A stretch of 64,000 nucleotides of DNA. Source: a bacterium (GTDB lineage Bacteria; Desulfobacterota; Binatia; DP-6). The stretch lies in contig JAHCID010000009.1 in the NCBI GenBank assembly GCA_026129405.1, positions 167,795 through 231,794 on the forward strand, written 5' to 3'. Positions 7,374 through 16,896 of the stretch are shown here, one piece after another. The notes under the pieces were generated by a model. That model did no database searches. It saw only the letters and a list, made by a program, of their open reading frames with translations, and was not told where the DNA came from. The translations under genes and the position numbers were made by a program. Position 1 is the first letter of the stretch. Each line of letters opens with the position of its first letter.

Positions 7374-8830
7374 CCCAGCGACGCGAACGCGGCGCGTGCT
7401 GCGTCCATCGGCCCGGACGGCAGCACGCCGAGCCAGAACGTCGCCACGACCGAGGCGAAGATGACCCAGAGGAGCCACGGTCGCGAGCGCGGCGAGACCG
7501 GCACCAGCGTCCCCTCGACCATGTACATCTGCACGATGACGCCGAGGTAGTAGTACACCGACACCAGGCTGTTCAGGACGCCGATGATGGCCAGCGTCAC
7601 GTGGCCGGCGTCGATGGCGGCGCTGAAGAGGTAGAACTTGCCCGCGAAGCCGGCCGTCGGTGGGAAGCCCGCGAGCGCGAGCATGAACACCGTCATCGAC
7701 AGCCCGAGAATCGGCTGGCGCAGGCCGACCCCGGCCATCGCGTCGAGGTCGTCGTTGGGCTCACCGCGGCGACCCAGCGCGATCAGCACCGCGAACGCGC
7801 CGACGTTCATCGCGGTGTACGCGGCCAGGTAGTACAGCACCGCGGAGCCGCCCTCGGCCGAGTTGGCGACCAGACCGACCAGCGCGTAGCCCGCGTGCGC
7901 GATGCTCGAGTAGGCGAGCATGCGCTTCACGCTGCGCTGGGCGATCGCGGCGACGTTGCCGACGCTCATGGTGAGGACCGCGAGCACCTGGAGGATGCCG
8001 GTCCAGTCGACCGCCGCCGCCTCGAGGCTGGTGGCGAACACGCGCACGAGCGCCGCGAAGGCCGCGGCCTTCACGCCGACCGCCATGAAGGCCGTCACCG
8101 GGGTGGGTGCGCCCTCGTAGACGTCCGGCGTCCAGCCCTGGAACGGCACCAGCGCCACCTTGAACCCGAAGCCCACGGTGACGAGAACGATCCCGAGCAG
8201 CGCCATCGGGCCGACGCCGTCGCGGGCGAGCACCTGCGCGATGCCGTCGAGCTGGGTCGTGCCGGTCGCGCCGTAGAAGAACGCGATGCCGTAGAGCAGG
8301 AACCCGCTCGCGAACGCCCCGAGCAGGAAGTACTTCATGGCGGCTTCGATCGACCGCTTGTCGCCGCGCAGCATGCCCGAGAGCACGTAGACGCCCACGG
8401 ACATGACCTCGAGCGAGATGAAGACGACGATGAGGTCGTTCGCCAGCGCCATGAAGACCATGCCGCAGGTCGAGAGCAGCACCAGCGCATGGTAGTCGCC
8501 GGCCGGCAGGTCGTGCTCGCGCAGGTACTCGACCGACATGAGCAGCGTCAGCGCCGCCGCGGCGCAGATGACGACCGTGAAGAACAGGCCGAAGCGGTCG
8601 GCCCGCAGCGTGTTCTGGAACCCGCCGGGGTCCCCCGTGCCGAACCAGGCGCTCACGCTGAACGCGGCCGTGATGCCGAGCCCGATCAGCCCGACGATCA
8701 CCAGCCCGTCGCGATCCTTGCCGTCGCTGACCAGGTCCGCGAACATCACCGCGAACGCCGTCAGGCCGACGAGGAAGGCGGGCCAGCCGGCCTGCCAGCC
8801 GCTGACGAAGCTGGAGAGCTCGGCCGTCAT
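7370..8830 (-). CDS. nuoN: NADH-quinone oxidoreductase subunit N
   Basis: 486 residues with about 14 predicted membrane helices, last gene of the complex I operon. It is one of three antiporter-like proton-pumping subunits. The signature block VALVPFQGWTPDVYEGAPTP and AAMKYFLLGAFASGFLLYG are diagnostic of NuoN, with conserved Glu and Lys residues in mid-membrane positions. ATG at 8830 overlaps the nuoM stop by 4 bases (ATGA), indicating translational coupling. A structured repeat follows the stop. Confidence 0.97.
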   Translation of the reverse strand: MTAELSSFVSGWQAGWPAFLVGLTAFAVMFADLVSDGKDRDGLVIVGLIGLGITAAFSVSAWFGTGDPGGFQNTLRADRFGLFFTVVICAAAALTLLMSVEYLREHDLPAGDYHALVLLSTCGMVFMALANDLIVVFISLEVMSVGVYVLSGMLRGDKRSIEAAMKYFLLGAFASGFLLYGIAFFYGATGTTQLDGIAQVLARDGVGPMALLGIVLVTVGFGFKVALVPFQGWTPDVYEGAPTPVTAFMAVGVKAAAFAALVRVFATSLEAAAVDWTGILQVLAVLTMSVGNVAAIAQRSVKRMLAYSSIAHAGYALVGLVANSAEGGSAVLYYLAAYTAMNVGAFAVLIALGRRGEPNDDLDAMAGVGLRQPILGLSMTVFMLALAGFPPTAGFAGKFYLFSAAIDAGHVTLAIIGVLNSLVSVYYYLGVIVQMYMVEGTLVPVSPRSRPWLLWVIFASVVATFWLGVLPSGPMDAARAAFASLG

Positions 8831-10359
8831 CGCGTCTCTCCGGCGGCGTCCGCCACCACGGTCGGCGGCGCCTGCGCCGCCGAGGCCGCCTGCACGCGCG
8901 CGATCACCCGGTCGATGGACGGCTGCATGCGCTCGAGGAACGGCCTCGGATAGACGCCCATGAAGACGCACATCGCGATCACCGGCGCGATCACCACGAC
9001 CTCGCGCGGCGACAGGTCCGTCAGCTTGCGATTCTCCTCGTGGGTGACGGGCCCGAAGATCACGCGCTGATACATCCACAGGAGATAGAGCGCGCCGAGG
9101 ATGACGCCGCTCGTCGCCACCGCCGTCGCCCACGGGTGCACCGGGAACGTGCCGACGAGGACGAGGAACTCGCCGATGAAGCCGTTCAGCCCCGGCAGCC
9201 CGGCCGACGCGAACATGACGACGAGGAACACCGCCGCGTAGCGCGGCACGACGGCCCAGAGCCCGCCGTAGTCGGCGATCTTCCGGGTGTGCCGGCGCTC
9301 GTACACCATGCCGACCATGAGGAAGAGGCCGCCCGTCGAAAGGCCGTGGTTCAGCATCTGGTAGACGCTGCCGGCGACCGCCGTCGGCGTCAGCGCGAAC
9401 ATGCCCAGCATGACGAAGCCGAGATGCGACACCGACGAGTAGGCGACCAGGCGCTTCATGTCGGGCTGCACGGTGGCGACGAGCGCGCCGTAGACGATGC
9501 CGATGGCGGAGAGCCAGACGATCCACGGCGTCGCCTCGGCAACCGCCGCGGGGAACAGCGGCATCGCGAAGCGCAGGAAGCCGTAGGTCCCCATCTTCAG
9601 CATGACGCCGGCGAGGATCACCGAGCCGCCGGTCGGCGCCTGCGTATGCGCGTCGGGCAGCCAGGTGTGCAGCGGGAAGAGCGGCACCTTGATGGCGAAC
9701 GCGAGCCCGAACGCCGCGAACAGGAGCAGCTGCTCGCGCAGCGGCAGCTGGAGCGCCGCGAAGGCCTCGTAGGAGAAGCCGAACGCGCCCGTTGCGACCT
9801 TCACCTGCCAGGCGCCGTAGAGGATCGCGACCAGCATGAGGAGGCTGCCCGCCATCGTGAAGAGCACGAACTTCATCGTCGCGTAGACGCGCTGCTCGCC
9901 GCCCCAGAGCCCGATGAGGAAGTACATCGGGACGAGCATGACCTCCCAGAAGACGTAGAAGAGGAAGAGGTCGAGTGCGAGGAGCGCGCCGATCATGCCG
10001 GTCTCGAGGACCAGCATGAACGCGAAGTACTCCTTCACGTGCTTGTGCACGTCGCCCCACGCGTTGAGCATCACGATGGGGACGAGGAACGTGGTCAGCA
10101 CCACGAGGAACAGGCTGATGCCGTCGATGCCCAGCTCGTAGCCGATCCCCCACGACGGGATCCACGCCAGGCGCTCCACCATCTGGAAGTCGGCGACGCC
10201 CGTCTGGAAGCGCGCCAGCATGACCAGCGACGCGACGAACGGGATCAACGAGAACACCAGCGCGGCGCGCCGCACGCCCCGCACCGGCTCGCGCGGCAGG
10301 AGCGCGAGGAGGACGGCACCGATCAGCGGGCTCCAGGTGACGAACGAGAGCAGGCCCAT
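8827..10359 (-). CDS. nuoM: NADH-quinone oxidoreductase subunit M
   Basis: 510 residues, polytopic antiporter-like proton-pumping subunit. LGIDGISLFLVVLTTFLVP, LVLETGMIGALLALDLFLFYVFWEVMLVPMYFLIG and IKVPLFPLHTWLPDAHTQAPTGGSVILAGVMLKMG are the canonical NuoM blocks (shown here in part). The start ATG shares its A with the TGA of nuoL; a further in-frame ATG 15 bases upstream lies inside nuoL. It lies between nuoL and nuoN in the usual order. Confidence 0.97.
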   Translation of the reverse strand: MGLLSFVTWSPLIGAVLLALLPREPVRGVRRAALVFSLIPFVASLVMLARFQTGVADFQMVERLAWIPSWGIGYELGIDGISLFLVVLTTFLVPIVMLNAWGDVHKHVKEYFAFMLVLETGMIGALLALDLFLFYVFWEVMLVPMYFLIGLWGGEQRVYATMKFVLFTMAGSLLMLVAILYGAWQVKVATGAFGFSYEAFAALQLPLREQLLLFAAFGLAFAIKVPLFPLHTWLPDAHTQAPTGGSVILAGVMLKMGTYGFLRFAMPLFPAAVAEATPWIVWLSAIGIVYGALVATVQPDMKRLVAYSSVSHLGFVMLGMFALTPTAVAGSVYQMLNHGLSTGGLFLMVGMVYERRHTRKIADYGGLWAVVPRYAAVFLVVMFASAGLPGLNGFIGEFLVLVGTFPVHPWATAVATSGVILGALYLLWMYQRVIFGPVTHEENRKLTDLSPREVVVIAPVIAMCVFMGVYPRPFLERMQPSIDRVIARVQAASAAQAPPTVVADAAGETR

Positions 10360-12245
10360 CAGCGGAGCATCCACCCGAGCAGCAGCACGACGCCGACCAG
10401 GAACGAGAACGCATAGTGCTGGACGTTACCGGTCTGGAGCCGCCGCACGAGGCGGCTCGCCTCGGAGACCAACGATCCGCTCCCGTTGACCGCCCCGTCG
10501 ATCAGCCCCTGATCGATCGTCGAGGCGAGGAAGCCCGCCGCCGCGAACAGGGGCCGCACGATGAGGCGATCGTAGAGCTCGTCGATGCGGAACTTGTCCA
10601 GCGACAGGCGGTAGAGCGCCCCGAGGTTCGCGGCGAGCCGCACCGGCGCGTCGGGTGCGACGACGTAGAGCGCATACGCGAGACCCAGCCCGCCGAACGC
10701 GAGCCCGCTCGCGAGGACGAGGGCCCACAGCGGCGCGTGCGCGTGGCCGTGCGGATGGCCCGTCACCAGCTCGACGATCGCCGGGATCGGGATGAAGCCG
10801 CCGCCCACGGAGAGCAGCGCCAGCACGACGAGGGGCAGCGTCATCACCGCCGGCGACTCGTGCAGATGGTGCTTCGTATGCTCGTCGGCGCGCAGCGTCC
10901 CGAGGAAGGTCATGCAGAAGAGCCGGCCCATGTAGAGGGCGGTGAGGAACGCGACGAGGTATCCGATCACGCCGAGCCAGGGCTGCGCGTGCGGTCCCGC
11001 GACCGCGCCCCAGATGATCTCGTCCTTGCTGAAGAAGCCCGAGAGGGGCGGCACGCCGGAGATCGCGAGCGTCCCGGCCAGCATGGTGAGGCAGGTGAGC
11101 GGCATGTGGTGGCGCAGCCCGCCCATCTTGCGCATGTCCTGCTCGCCGCCCATGCCGTGGATCACGCTGCCGGCGCCCAGGAACAGGAGGCCCTTGAAGA
11201 AGGCGTGCGTGACGACGTGGAAGAGCGCGGCGCCGGGCAGCCCGACGCCCAGCCCGAGGAACATGTAGCCGAGCTGGCTGACCGTCGAGTACGCGAGGAC
11301 CTTCTTGATGTCGGTCTGGGTGATCGCGATCAGCGCTGCGAGCAGCGCCGTGAACGCACCGATGATCGCCACCACCTCGAGCGCCGCCGGCGCCAGCGCG
11401 TAGAGCACGTGCATGCGGGCGATCAGGTAGACGCCCGCGGTCACCATGGTGGCGGCGTGGATCAGCGCCGAGACGGGCGTCGGGCCGGCCATGGCGTCGG
11501 GCAGCCAGACGTAGAGCGGGATCTGCGCCGATTTGCCGGTGGCGCCGACGAACATGAGGAGCCCGATCGCGAGCGCCACCGGCACCCCGCCGATGGTCGC
11601 GGTGCGGAGCGCGTCGACGTGCTGCGGCAGCGACGAGATGTCGACCGTCCCGACCGTCTGCACGAGGAGGAACAGCCCGAGGAGGAAGCCCGCGTCGCCG
11701 ACGCGGTTGACGATGAACGCCTTCTTCCCGGCGATCGCATTCTCCTCCTTGTCGTACCAGAAGCCGATGAGGAGGTAGGAGCAGAGCCCCACCCCTTCCC
11801 AGCCGACGAACAGCAGGAGAAGGTTATCGGCGAGCACCAGGATCAGCATCGCCGTGACGAACAGGTTCAGATACGTGAAGAAGCGCGCGACGTCGGCGTC
11901 GTCGTGCATGTACCCGACGGAGTAGACGTGGATCAGGAAGCCGATCCCGGTGATGACCATCACCATGATGGCCGACAGCGGATCGAGCCACAGCGCCGCC
12001 TCGGCGGTGAACTCGGACGCGGGAATCCAGGTGAAGACGGCGTCGCGTAGCGCGGCGTCGTGCCCCAGGGCGTGCAGGTCGAGGATCGCCTTCACGCCGA
12101 CGAGGAACGCCCCCAGGAGAACACCCGGTCCGACCAGCGTCACCGACCCTTTCAGCCGACGGCCGAGGAACAGGTTCCACAGCGCGCCGAGGAACGGGAG
12201 GACGACGATCCAGCGCAGCAGCTCGGTGGGAGTGGCGGTCACCAT
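10359..12245 (-). CDS. nuoL: NADH-quinone oxidoreductase subunit L
   Basis: 628 residues, the largest antiporter-like subunit, with the long C-terminal lateral helix that braces the membrane arm. Recognisable blocks are [54 protein letters not shown] and [19 protein letters not shown]. The ATG at 12245 ([12 protein letters not shown]) gives the normal N-terminus and overlaps the end of nuoK by 7 bases; the much longer frame upstream is a shadow of nuoK and nuoJ. Confidence 0.97.
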   Translation of the reverse strand: MVTATPTELLRWIVVLPFLGALWNLFLGRRLKGSVTLVGPGVLLGAFLVGVKAILDLHALGHDAALRDAVFTWIPASEFTAEAALWLDPLSAIMVMVITGIGFLIHVYSVGYMHDDADVARFFTYLNLFVTAMLILVLADNLLLLFVGWEGVGLCSYLLIGFWYDKEENAIAGKKAFIVNRVGDAGFLLGLFLLVQTVGTVDISSLPQHVDALRTATIGGVPVALAIGLLMFVGATGKSAQIPLYVWLPDAMAGPTPVSALIHAATMVTAGVYLIARMHVLYALAPAALEVVAIIGAFTALLAALIAITQTDIKKVLAYSTVSQLGYMFLGLGVGLPGAALFHVVTHAFFKGLLFLGAGSVIHGMGGEQDMRKMGGLRHHMPLTCLTMLAGTLAISGVPPLSGFFSKDEIIWGAVAGPHAQPWLGVIGYLVAFLTALYMGRLFCMTFLGTLRADEHTKHHLHESPAVMTLPLVVLALLSVGGGFIPIPAIVELVTGHPHGHAHAPLWALVLASGLAFGGLGLAYALYVVAPDAPVRLAANLGALYRLSLDKFRIDELYDRLIVRPLFAAAGFLASTIDQGLIDGAVNGSGSLVSEASRLVRRLQTGNVQHYAFSFLVGVVLLLGWMLR

Positions 12246-12571
12246 CGGAGCGTCGTCACCTCGTCGGCGTTGATGGTCTCCCGGACCCGGAAGAGCTGGA
12301 GCATGATCGCGAGGCCGACGGCGGCTTCGGCGGCGGCCACCGCCATCACGAAGAAGACGATGACCTGCCCGTCCATCACGCCCTGCGCCCGCGCGAAGGC
12401 GACGAAGCTCAGGTTGACCGCGTTCAGCATGAGCTCGACGCACATGAAGATCACGATCAGGTTGCGGCGCACGAGCACGCCGACCACGCCGATGGCGAAG
12501 AGCACGGCGCTGAGCACGAGGTACCAAGACGGCGGCGCGTTCCCGAGGAGCTGCTCCGGCGTCATGCTCAC
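12239..12571 (-). CDS. nuoK: NADH-quinone oxidoreductase subunit K
   Basis: 110 residues, three membrane helices, with the two conserved intramembrane Glu residues in [13 protein letters not shown] and [13 protein letters not shown]. Length and order are standard. Overlaps nuoJ by 4 bases upstream and nuoL by 7 downstream, so translation is probably coupled. Confidence 0.97.
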   Translation of the reverse strand: MSMTPEQLLGNAPPSWYLVLSAVLFAIGVVGVLVRRNLIVIFMCVELMLNAVNLSFVAFARAQGVMDGQVIVFFVMAVAAAEAAVGLAIMLQLFRVRETINADEVTTLRW

Positions 12572-13062
12572 GCCCCCCGTCGCTTGCCGATCACGACCGC
12601 ACCCACGATGGCGACCAGCAGCAGCACCGAGGTGAGCTCGAACGGCAGCAGATAGTGGGTGAAGAGCCGGCGGGCGAGCGGCTCGGTGCCGCCGAACCCC
12701 GCATCGACCGCGGGCAGCGTCAGCACGGGCGCGCGGTGCAGCGCATCGAGCACGAAGCCGCCGAGGACGAGCCCTCCCAACGTCGCCAGCCCCGCCAGCA
12801 CGGGCGTCCCCGCGACCCGCTGCTCGACCTGGAGATTGAGCAGCATGATCACGAAGAGGAAGAGCACGACGATGGCGCCGGCGTAGACGATGATCTGCAG
12901 CACGGCGACGAGATGCGCGTCGAGCCCGATGAACAGGACGGCGAGCAGGAACAGCGTCGAGACCAGCCCGAGCGCGCTGTACACCGGGTTGCGGTGGACG
13001 ACGACGAGCAGCGCCGCTCCGACCGTGAGCAGCGCCAGCAACAGGAACAGCGGGATGCTCAC
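12568..13062 (-). CDS. nuoJ: NADH-quinone oxidoreductase subunit J
   Basis: 164 residues, five membrane helices. The helix-3 block [20 protein letters not shown] with its glycine and tyrosine is the signature of NuoJ, whose pi-bulge couples quinone reduction to proton transfer. GTG start at 13062 overlaps the nuoH stop by 4 bases. Confidence 0.96.
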   Translation of the reverse strand: MSIPLFLLLALLTVGAALLVVVHRNPVYSALGLVSTLFLLAVLFIGLDAHLVAVLQIIVYAGAIVVLFLFVIMLLNLQVEQRVAGTPVLAGLATLGGLVLGGFVLDALHRAPVLTLPAVDAGFGGTEPLARRLFTHYLLPFELTSVLLLVAIVGAVVIGKRRGA

Positions 13063-14168
13063 GTCCGACCCTCGACGAGCAGCACGATGAACGCCGTGAC
13101 CATGACGTTCGCCAGCGCCAGCGGCAGCAGCCCCTTCCAGCCGAGCGTCATCAGCTGGTCGTAGCGGAAGCGCGGCAGCGTCCAGCGCAGCACGATCTGG
13201 AGCCAGGTGAAGAAGATCATCTTGAGGATGAACGCCGTCACCTGGAGGAGCACCACGACCAGCGACGGTAGCGCGACGAAGTGCCCGCCCGGCAGATCGA
13301 AGCCCTCGCGTCCCAGCCACGGCACCTGCCAGCCGCCGAAGAAGATCGTCGTCACGAGGCCTGCGACGAGCACCACCTCGACGAAGTCGGCCATCATGAA
13401 CATGAGGTGCTTCGCGCCCGAGTACTCGGTGAAGTAGCCGCTCACCAGCTCCGACTCGCTCTCCGGCAGGTCGAACGGGATGCGCTTCGACTCGGCGATG
13501 CCGGCGGTGAGGAAGATGAGGAAGCCGACGGGCTGGTAGAGCACGCCCCACGCCGGAATCCACCCGAAGATCATGTGGCCCTGCGCGCGCGCCATCTCCT
13601 GGAGATCGAGCGTGTCGTACACCAGCACGACGCCGATCAGCGCCAGCCCCATGGCGATCTCGTACGAGATCATCTGGGCCGAGCCGCGGATGCCGCCGAG
13701 CAGCGACCAGCGGTTGTTCGACGCCCAGCCGGCGAGCACCACGCCGTAGACGCCGAGCGACGCCATCGCGAGCACGTAGAGGATGCCGACGTTCAGCGCC
13801 GCGGCCTGGAGGTTGATCGTGTGGCCACTCTCGAGGATCAGCACGTCGCCGAACGGCAGCACGGCGAACGCCGCGAGCGCCGGGATGACGCTCAGAATGG
13901 GCGCCAACGTATGCAAGAGCCTGTCGGCGCCCGCCGGGCGAACGTCCTCCTTCAGGAGGAACTTGATCGGATCGGCGACCAGCGTGTTGACGATGCCGAA
14001 GGCGGCGACGCCGAAGATGGCGGCGCGGTTGGCGCCGATGCGATCCTGGATGATCGCGCTCACCTTGCGCTCGAAGAAGACGCCCATCCCCATCACCTGG
14101 AGCACGATGAAGATGATGAAGAGCGCCTTGGCGGCGGCGATCGCGGCGTCGAGAGCCATCGCGCTCAT
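13059..14168 (-). CDS. nuoH: NADH-quinone oxidoreductase subunit H
   Basis: 369 residues, eight-helix subunit that forms the floor of the quinone channel with NuoB and Nuo[40 protein letters not shown] and [15 protein letters not shown] are invariant family blocks. ATG 14168 overlaps nuoE by 4 bases. NuoE and NuoH are adjacent because nuoF and nuoG are absent, and NuoI is missing after NuoH. Confidence 0.97.
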   Translation of the reverse strand: MSAMALDAAIAAAKALFIIFIVLQVMGMGVFFERKVSAIIQDRIGANRAAIFGVAAFGIVNTLVADPIKFLLKEDVRPAGADRLLHTLAPILSVIPALAAFAVLPFGDVLILESGHTINLQAAALNVGILYVLAMASLGVYGVVLAGWASNNRWSLLGGIRGSAQMISYEIAMGLALIGVVLVYDTLDLQEMARAQGHMIFGWIPAWGVLYQPVGFLIFLTAGIAESKRIPFDLPESESELVSGYFTEYSGAKHLMFMMADFVEVVLVAGLVTTIFFGGWQVPWLGREGFDLPGGHFVALPSLVVVLLQVTAFILKMIFFTWLQIVLRWTLPRFRYDQLMTLGWKGLLPLALANVMVTAFIVLLVEGRT

Positions 14169-14662
14169 GCCGTCTGGAGCCGCTCGATGAGCTCGAGCAG
14201 CGTCGGGACGTCGAGGTTCTCGTAGTAGGCGTCGTTGCTCAGCTGGACGACCGGCGCCGTGCCGCAGGAGGCGAGGCACTCGACCTCTTCCAGCGAGAAG
14301 CGGCCGTCGGCCGTGGTCTCGCCGTGGCCGATGCCGAGCCGTTCGCGGATGCAGTCGCGCAGCTCGCCCGCCCCGCGCAACAGGCACGGCAGGTTGCGGC
14401 AGAGCTGGAGATGGTGCCGCCCGACCGGCTGCTTCCAGTACTGGGTATAGAAGGACGCGACCGAGCTGACCCACGCCAGCGGCAGCTCCATCAGCTCCGC
14501 GACGTACTCCTGCACCGGCACCGAGAGCCAGCCGAACTCGCGCTGCGCGAGCCACAGCGTCGGCATGAGCGCCGCCCGACGGGTCGGATAGCGTCCGAGA
14601 ATCGTCTGGTACTCCGCGAGCGCCGCCGCGGAGAACGGCGGCCGGACGGCGTCAGCGGTCAC
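14165..14662 (-). CDS. nuoE: NADH-quinone oxidoreductase subunit E (2Fe-2S, thioredoxin-like)
   Basis: 165 residues. The helical N-terminus (LGRYPTRRAALMPTLWLAQ) and thioredoxin-like domain of NuoE are complete, and the four cluster ligands are present as CRNLPC (C-x4-C) and CLASC (C-x3-C). NuoE works next to NuoF, the FMN/NADH subunit, yet neither nuoF nor nuoG is in this operon. It should therefore pair with products encoded elsewhere, unless the complex uses another electron donor. Overlaps nuoD by 11 bases. Confidence 0.95.
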   Translation of the reverse strand: MTADAVRPPFSAAALAEYQTILGRYPTRRAALMPTLWLAQREFGWLSVPVQEYVAELMELPLAWVSSVASFYTQYWKQPVGRHHLQLCRNLPCLLRGAGELRDCIRERLGIGHGETTADGRFSLEEVECLASCGTAPVVQLSNDAYYENLDVPTLLELIERLQTA

Positions 14663-15878
14663 ACTCGCCCCCGATCATGTTCAGCTGTCCGAAGGTGGTG
14701 ATGATGTCCGCGACCATCTCGCCCTTCAGCATGTCGCCGAGCGCCGCCATGGCGTAGAAGCACGGCGGCCGCACGCGCACGCGATAGGGCCGGCCGCTGC
14801 CGTCGCTCACGAGGTAGAACCCGAGCTCGCCGTTGCCGCCCTCGGTGCAGACGAACGCCTCGCCGGCGGGGATCTTCTGGCCCTCGATCACGAGCTTGAA
14901 GTGGTTCATCAAGCCCTCGATCGTGCCGTAGACCTCCTGCTTCGGCGGCAGGACGAAGCGCGGATCGGTGGCGATGACCGGCCCGTCCGGCAGCTGCGCC
15001 ATCGCCTGCTCGACGATCTTCATGCTCTGGAAGATCTCGGCGAAGCGCACCATGAAGCGATCGTAGTTGTCGCCCGTGGTACCGGTCGGGACCTCGAAGT
15101 CGAAGCGGTCGTAGACGAGGTAGGGCTCCGCCTTACGGACGTCGAACGGCACGCCGGTCGCGCGCAGCAGCGGGCCCGTGAGCCCCCAGGCGATCGCGTC
15201 CTCGCGCGGGATGATGCCGACGTCGGCCATGCGGTCGACGAAGATGCGGTTCTTCGACAGCAGCTTGTCGCAGTCCGCCATGACCTTGTGCGTGTGCGCG
15301 AACGCCGCACGCACGCGCTCGGTCATGTCGGGCGGCAGATCCTTCGTGACGCCGCCCAGGCGGCACCAGGTGACCGTCAGCCGGGCGCCGGTGATCGCCT
15401 CGACGAGGTCGTAGAGGAACTCGCGCGCCTCGAGCATGTAGAAGCCCGCGGAGATCGCGCCGATCTCGCTCGCGGCCATGCCGAGACAGGTGAGGTGGTC
15501 GGTGATGCGCGAGATCTCCCCGCCGATGACGCGGATGTACTGGCAGCGCTCCGGCGTCTCGATCCCCGCCAGCTTCTCGAGCGCGAGTGCGAAGCCGACG
15601 TTGTTGAGGATCGGCGACGCGTAGTTGAGGCGGTCGGCGTAGGGGAAGCAGTGGTTCCACGTCCCCTGCTCGCACATCTTCTCGAAGCCGCGGTGCAGGT
15701 AGCCGATCTCGACGTCGACATCGAGGATCGTCTCGCCGTCGAGCTTCAGGTTGAACTTGACGGTGCCGTGGGAGGCCGGATGGGACGGGCCCATCTGGAT
15801 CTCCATCACGTCGCTCTCGCCGTGGTCGGTTTCGATGAACCGATCCGGCATCAGCGAGCCCGGGCCGCGGGCCGACAT
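14652..15878 (-). CDS. nuoD: NADH-quinone oxidoreductase subunit D (49-kDa)
   Basis: 408 residues. MGPSHPASHGTVKFNLKLDG, EIGYLHRGFEKMCE, RVIGGEISRITDHLTCLG and the C-terminal GDMLKGEMVADIITTFGQLNMIGGECDR (quoted in part) are the family's conserved segments. They include the His and Tyr/Asp side chains that form the quinone pocket facing the N2 cluster of NuoB. nuoB itself is missing between nuoA and nuoC. ATG 15878 lies 3 bases after the nuoC stop. Confidence 0.97.
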   Translation of the reverse strand: MSARGPGSLMPDRFIETDHGESDVMEIQMGPSHPASHGTVKFNLKLDGETILDVDVEIGYLHRGFEKMCEQGTWNHCFPYADRLNYASPILNNVGFALALEKLAGIETPERCQYIRVIGGEISRITDHLTCLGMAASEIGAISAGFYMLEAREFLYDLVEAITGARLTVTWCRLGGVTKDLPPDMTERVRAAFAHTHKVMADCDKLLSKNRIFVDRMADVGIIPREDAIAWGLTGPLLRATGVPFDVRKAEPYLVYDRFDFEVPTGTTGDNYDRFMVRFAEIFQSMKIVEQAMAQLPDGPVIATDPRFVLPPKQEVYGTIEGLMNHFKLVIEGQKIPAGEAFVCTEGGNGELGFYLVSDGSGRPYRVRVRPPCFYAMAALGDMLKGEMVADIITTFGQLNMIGGECDR

Positions 15879-15881
15879 GCG

Positions 15882-16406
15882 CTAGCGCTCCCCTCCGCGC
15901 GACGCCCACGGATCGACGATGGGATCGCGCTCGGGCACCAGCGGGTGCCGCTGGTCGAGCTTGTAGTCCTTGCGCAGGGGATGGCCGACGAACTCCGGAT
16001 ACAACAGCAGGCGGCGCAGGTCGGGATGGCCGGTGAACTCGACCCCGAAGAGGTCGTACGCCTCGCGCTCGCCCCACGACGCCGACCGCCACACGGAGAA
16101 CGCGCTCGGGATGCGCGCGTCGTCCTCGGGCACGCCGACCTTCACCCGCAGGCGATGCCGGTGGGTGAGCGAGCGCAGCTGGTAGACGACCTCGAAGCGC
16201 GGCGTGCGGCCCCGGTAGTCGACGCAGGTGACGTCGACCAGCACCTCGAAGCGGAGCGCCGGGTCGTCGCGCAGGCGCGTGAGCGCCTCGGTGATTCCCT
16301 CGCGCGGCAGCAGCACGACCGCGTCGCCGCGCACCAGCTCGGGCGCCGCCGGCGTGGCAGCGGGGAGCAGGGCCGCGGTCGCGGCCAGCACCTCGTCGGG
16401 CGTCAT
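15882..16406 (-). CDS. nuoC: NADH-quinone oxidoreductase subunit C (30-kDa)
   Basis: 174 residues, a stand-alone NuoC not fused to NuoD. The family signature WGEREAYDLFGVEFTGHPDLRRLL is followed by GHPLRKDY. It belongs to the hydrophilic arm next to NuoB and NuoD. It directly follows nuoA, where nuoB would normally lie. Confidence 0.96.
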   Translation of the reverse strand: MTPDEVLAATAALLPAATPAAPELVRGDAVVLLPREGITEALTRLRDDPALRFEVLVDVTCVDYRGRTPRFEVVYQLRSLTHRHRLRVKVGVPEDDARIPSAFSVWRSASWGEREAYDLFGVEFTGHPDLRRLLLYPEFVGHPLRKDYKLDQRHPLVPERDPIVDPWASRGGER

Positions 16407-16425
16407 CGGATCGCGCGCGCCTCCG

Positions 16426-16782
16426 TCAGTCCCACTCGAGGGCGCCCTTGCGCCACACGTACACGAGCCCGAGCGTCAGGATCGCCATGAAGACGAGCAT
16501 CTCGATGAACCCGAACAGACCGAGCTCGCGGAAGAGTATCGCCCACGGATAGAGGAACACGACCTCGACGTCGAAGATGATGAAGAGGATCGCGGTCAGA
16601 TAGAATTTGACCGAGAAGCGTCCCCATGCCGGACCGCTCGAAGGGTTGCCGCACTCGAACGGCTCGTCTTTCACGGGGTTCGGCTGCCGCGGTCCGAACA
16701 GCGCGCTGACGAGCAGGAACAGCGACGGCACGGCAGCCGCGATCGCCAACGTCACCAGGACGGGAACGTACTCGAACTTCAT
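16426..16782 (-). CDS. nuoA: NADH-quinone oxidoreductase subunit A
   Basis: 118 residues, three membrane helices, first gene of the operon. FECGNPSSGPAWGRFSVKFYL (shortened here) and FDVEVVFLYPWA are the conserved NuoA blocks, including the Cys and the intramembrane acidic residues next to the quinone site. A promoter-like pair lies 15-43 bases upstream. Confidence 0.97.
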   Translation of the reverse strand: MKFEYVPVLVTLAIAAAVPSLFLLVSALFGPRQPNPVKDEPFECGNPSSGPAWGRFSVKFYLTAILFIIFDVEVVFLYPWAILFRELGLFGFIEMLVFMAILTLGLVYVWRKGALEWD

Positions 16783-16796
16783 GGGAAAACGCGATG

Positions 16797-16825
16797 GAGG
16801 TAGGGCATCGTCGTGCGGGAGTCAA
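16797..16825 (-). promoter_or_regulatory. Putative nuo operon promoter
   Basis: Minus strand TTGACT (16820-16825), 17-base spacer, TACCTC (16797-16802), 14 bases before the nuoA ATG. The -35 hexamer is part of GGGAGTCAA (16817-16825), the inverted copy of TTGACTCCC at 16861-16869 that carries the amgK -35 box. Confidence 0.5.
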
Positions 16826-16860
16826 CTGCTGGCGCATCGCGTAACACGCGCGTGCGCGCT

Positions 16861-16889
16861 TTGACTCCCTCCCTACCCTTTGGTAGCCG
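16861..16889 (+). promoter_or_regulatory. Putative amgK-murU promoter, leaderless geometry
   Basis: TTGACT (16861-16866), 17-base spacer, TAGCCG (16884-16889), then 7 bases to the ATG at 16897. No ribosome site fits. It faces away from the nuo promoter, with the two -35 boxes 35 bases apart in inverted orientation. Confidence 0.5.
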
Positions 16890-16896
16890 CCTCGCG

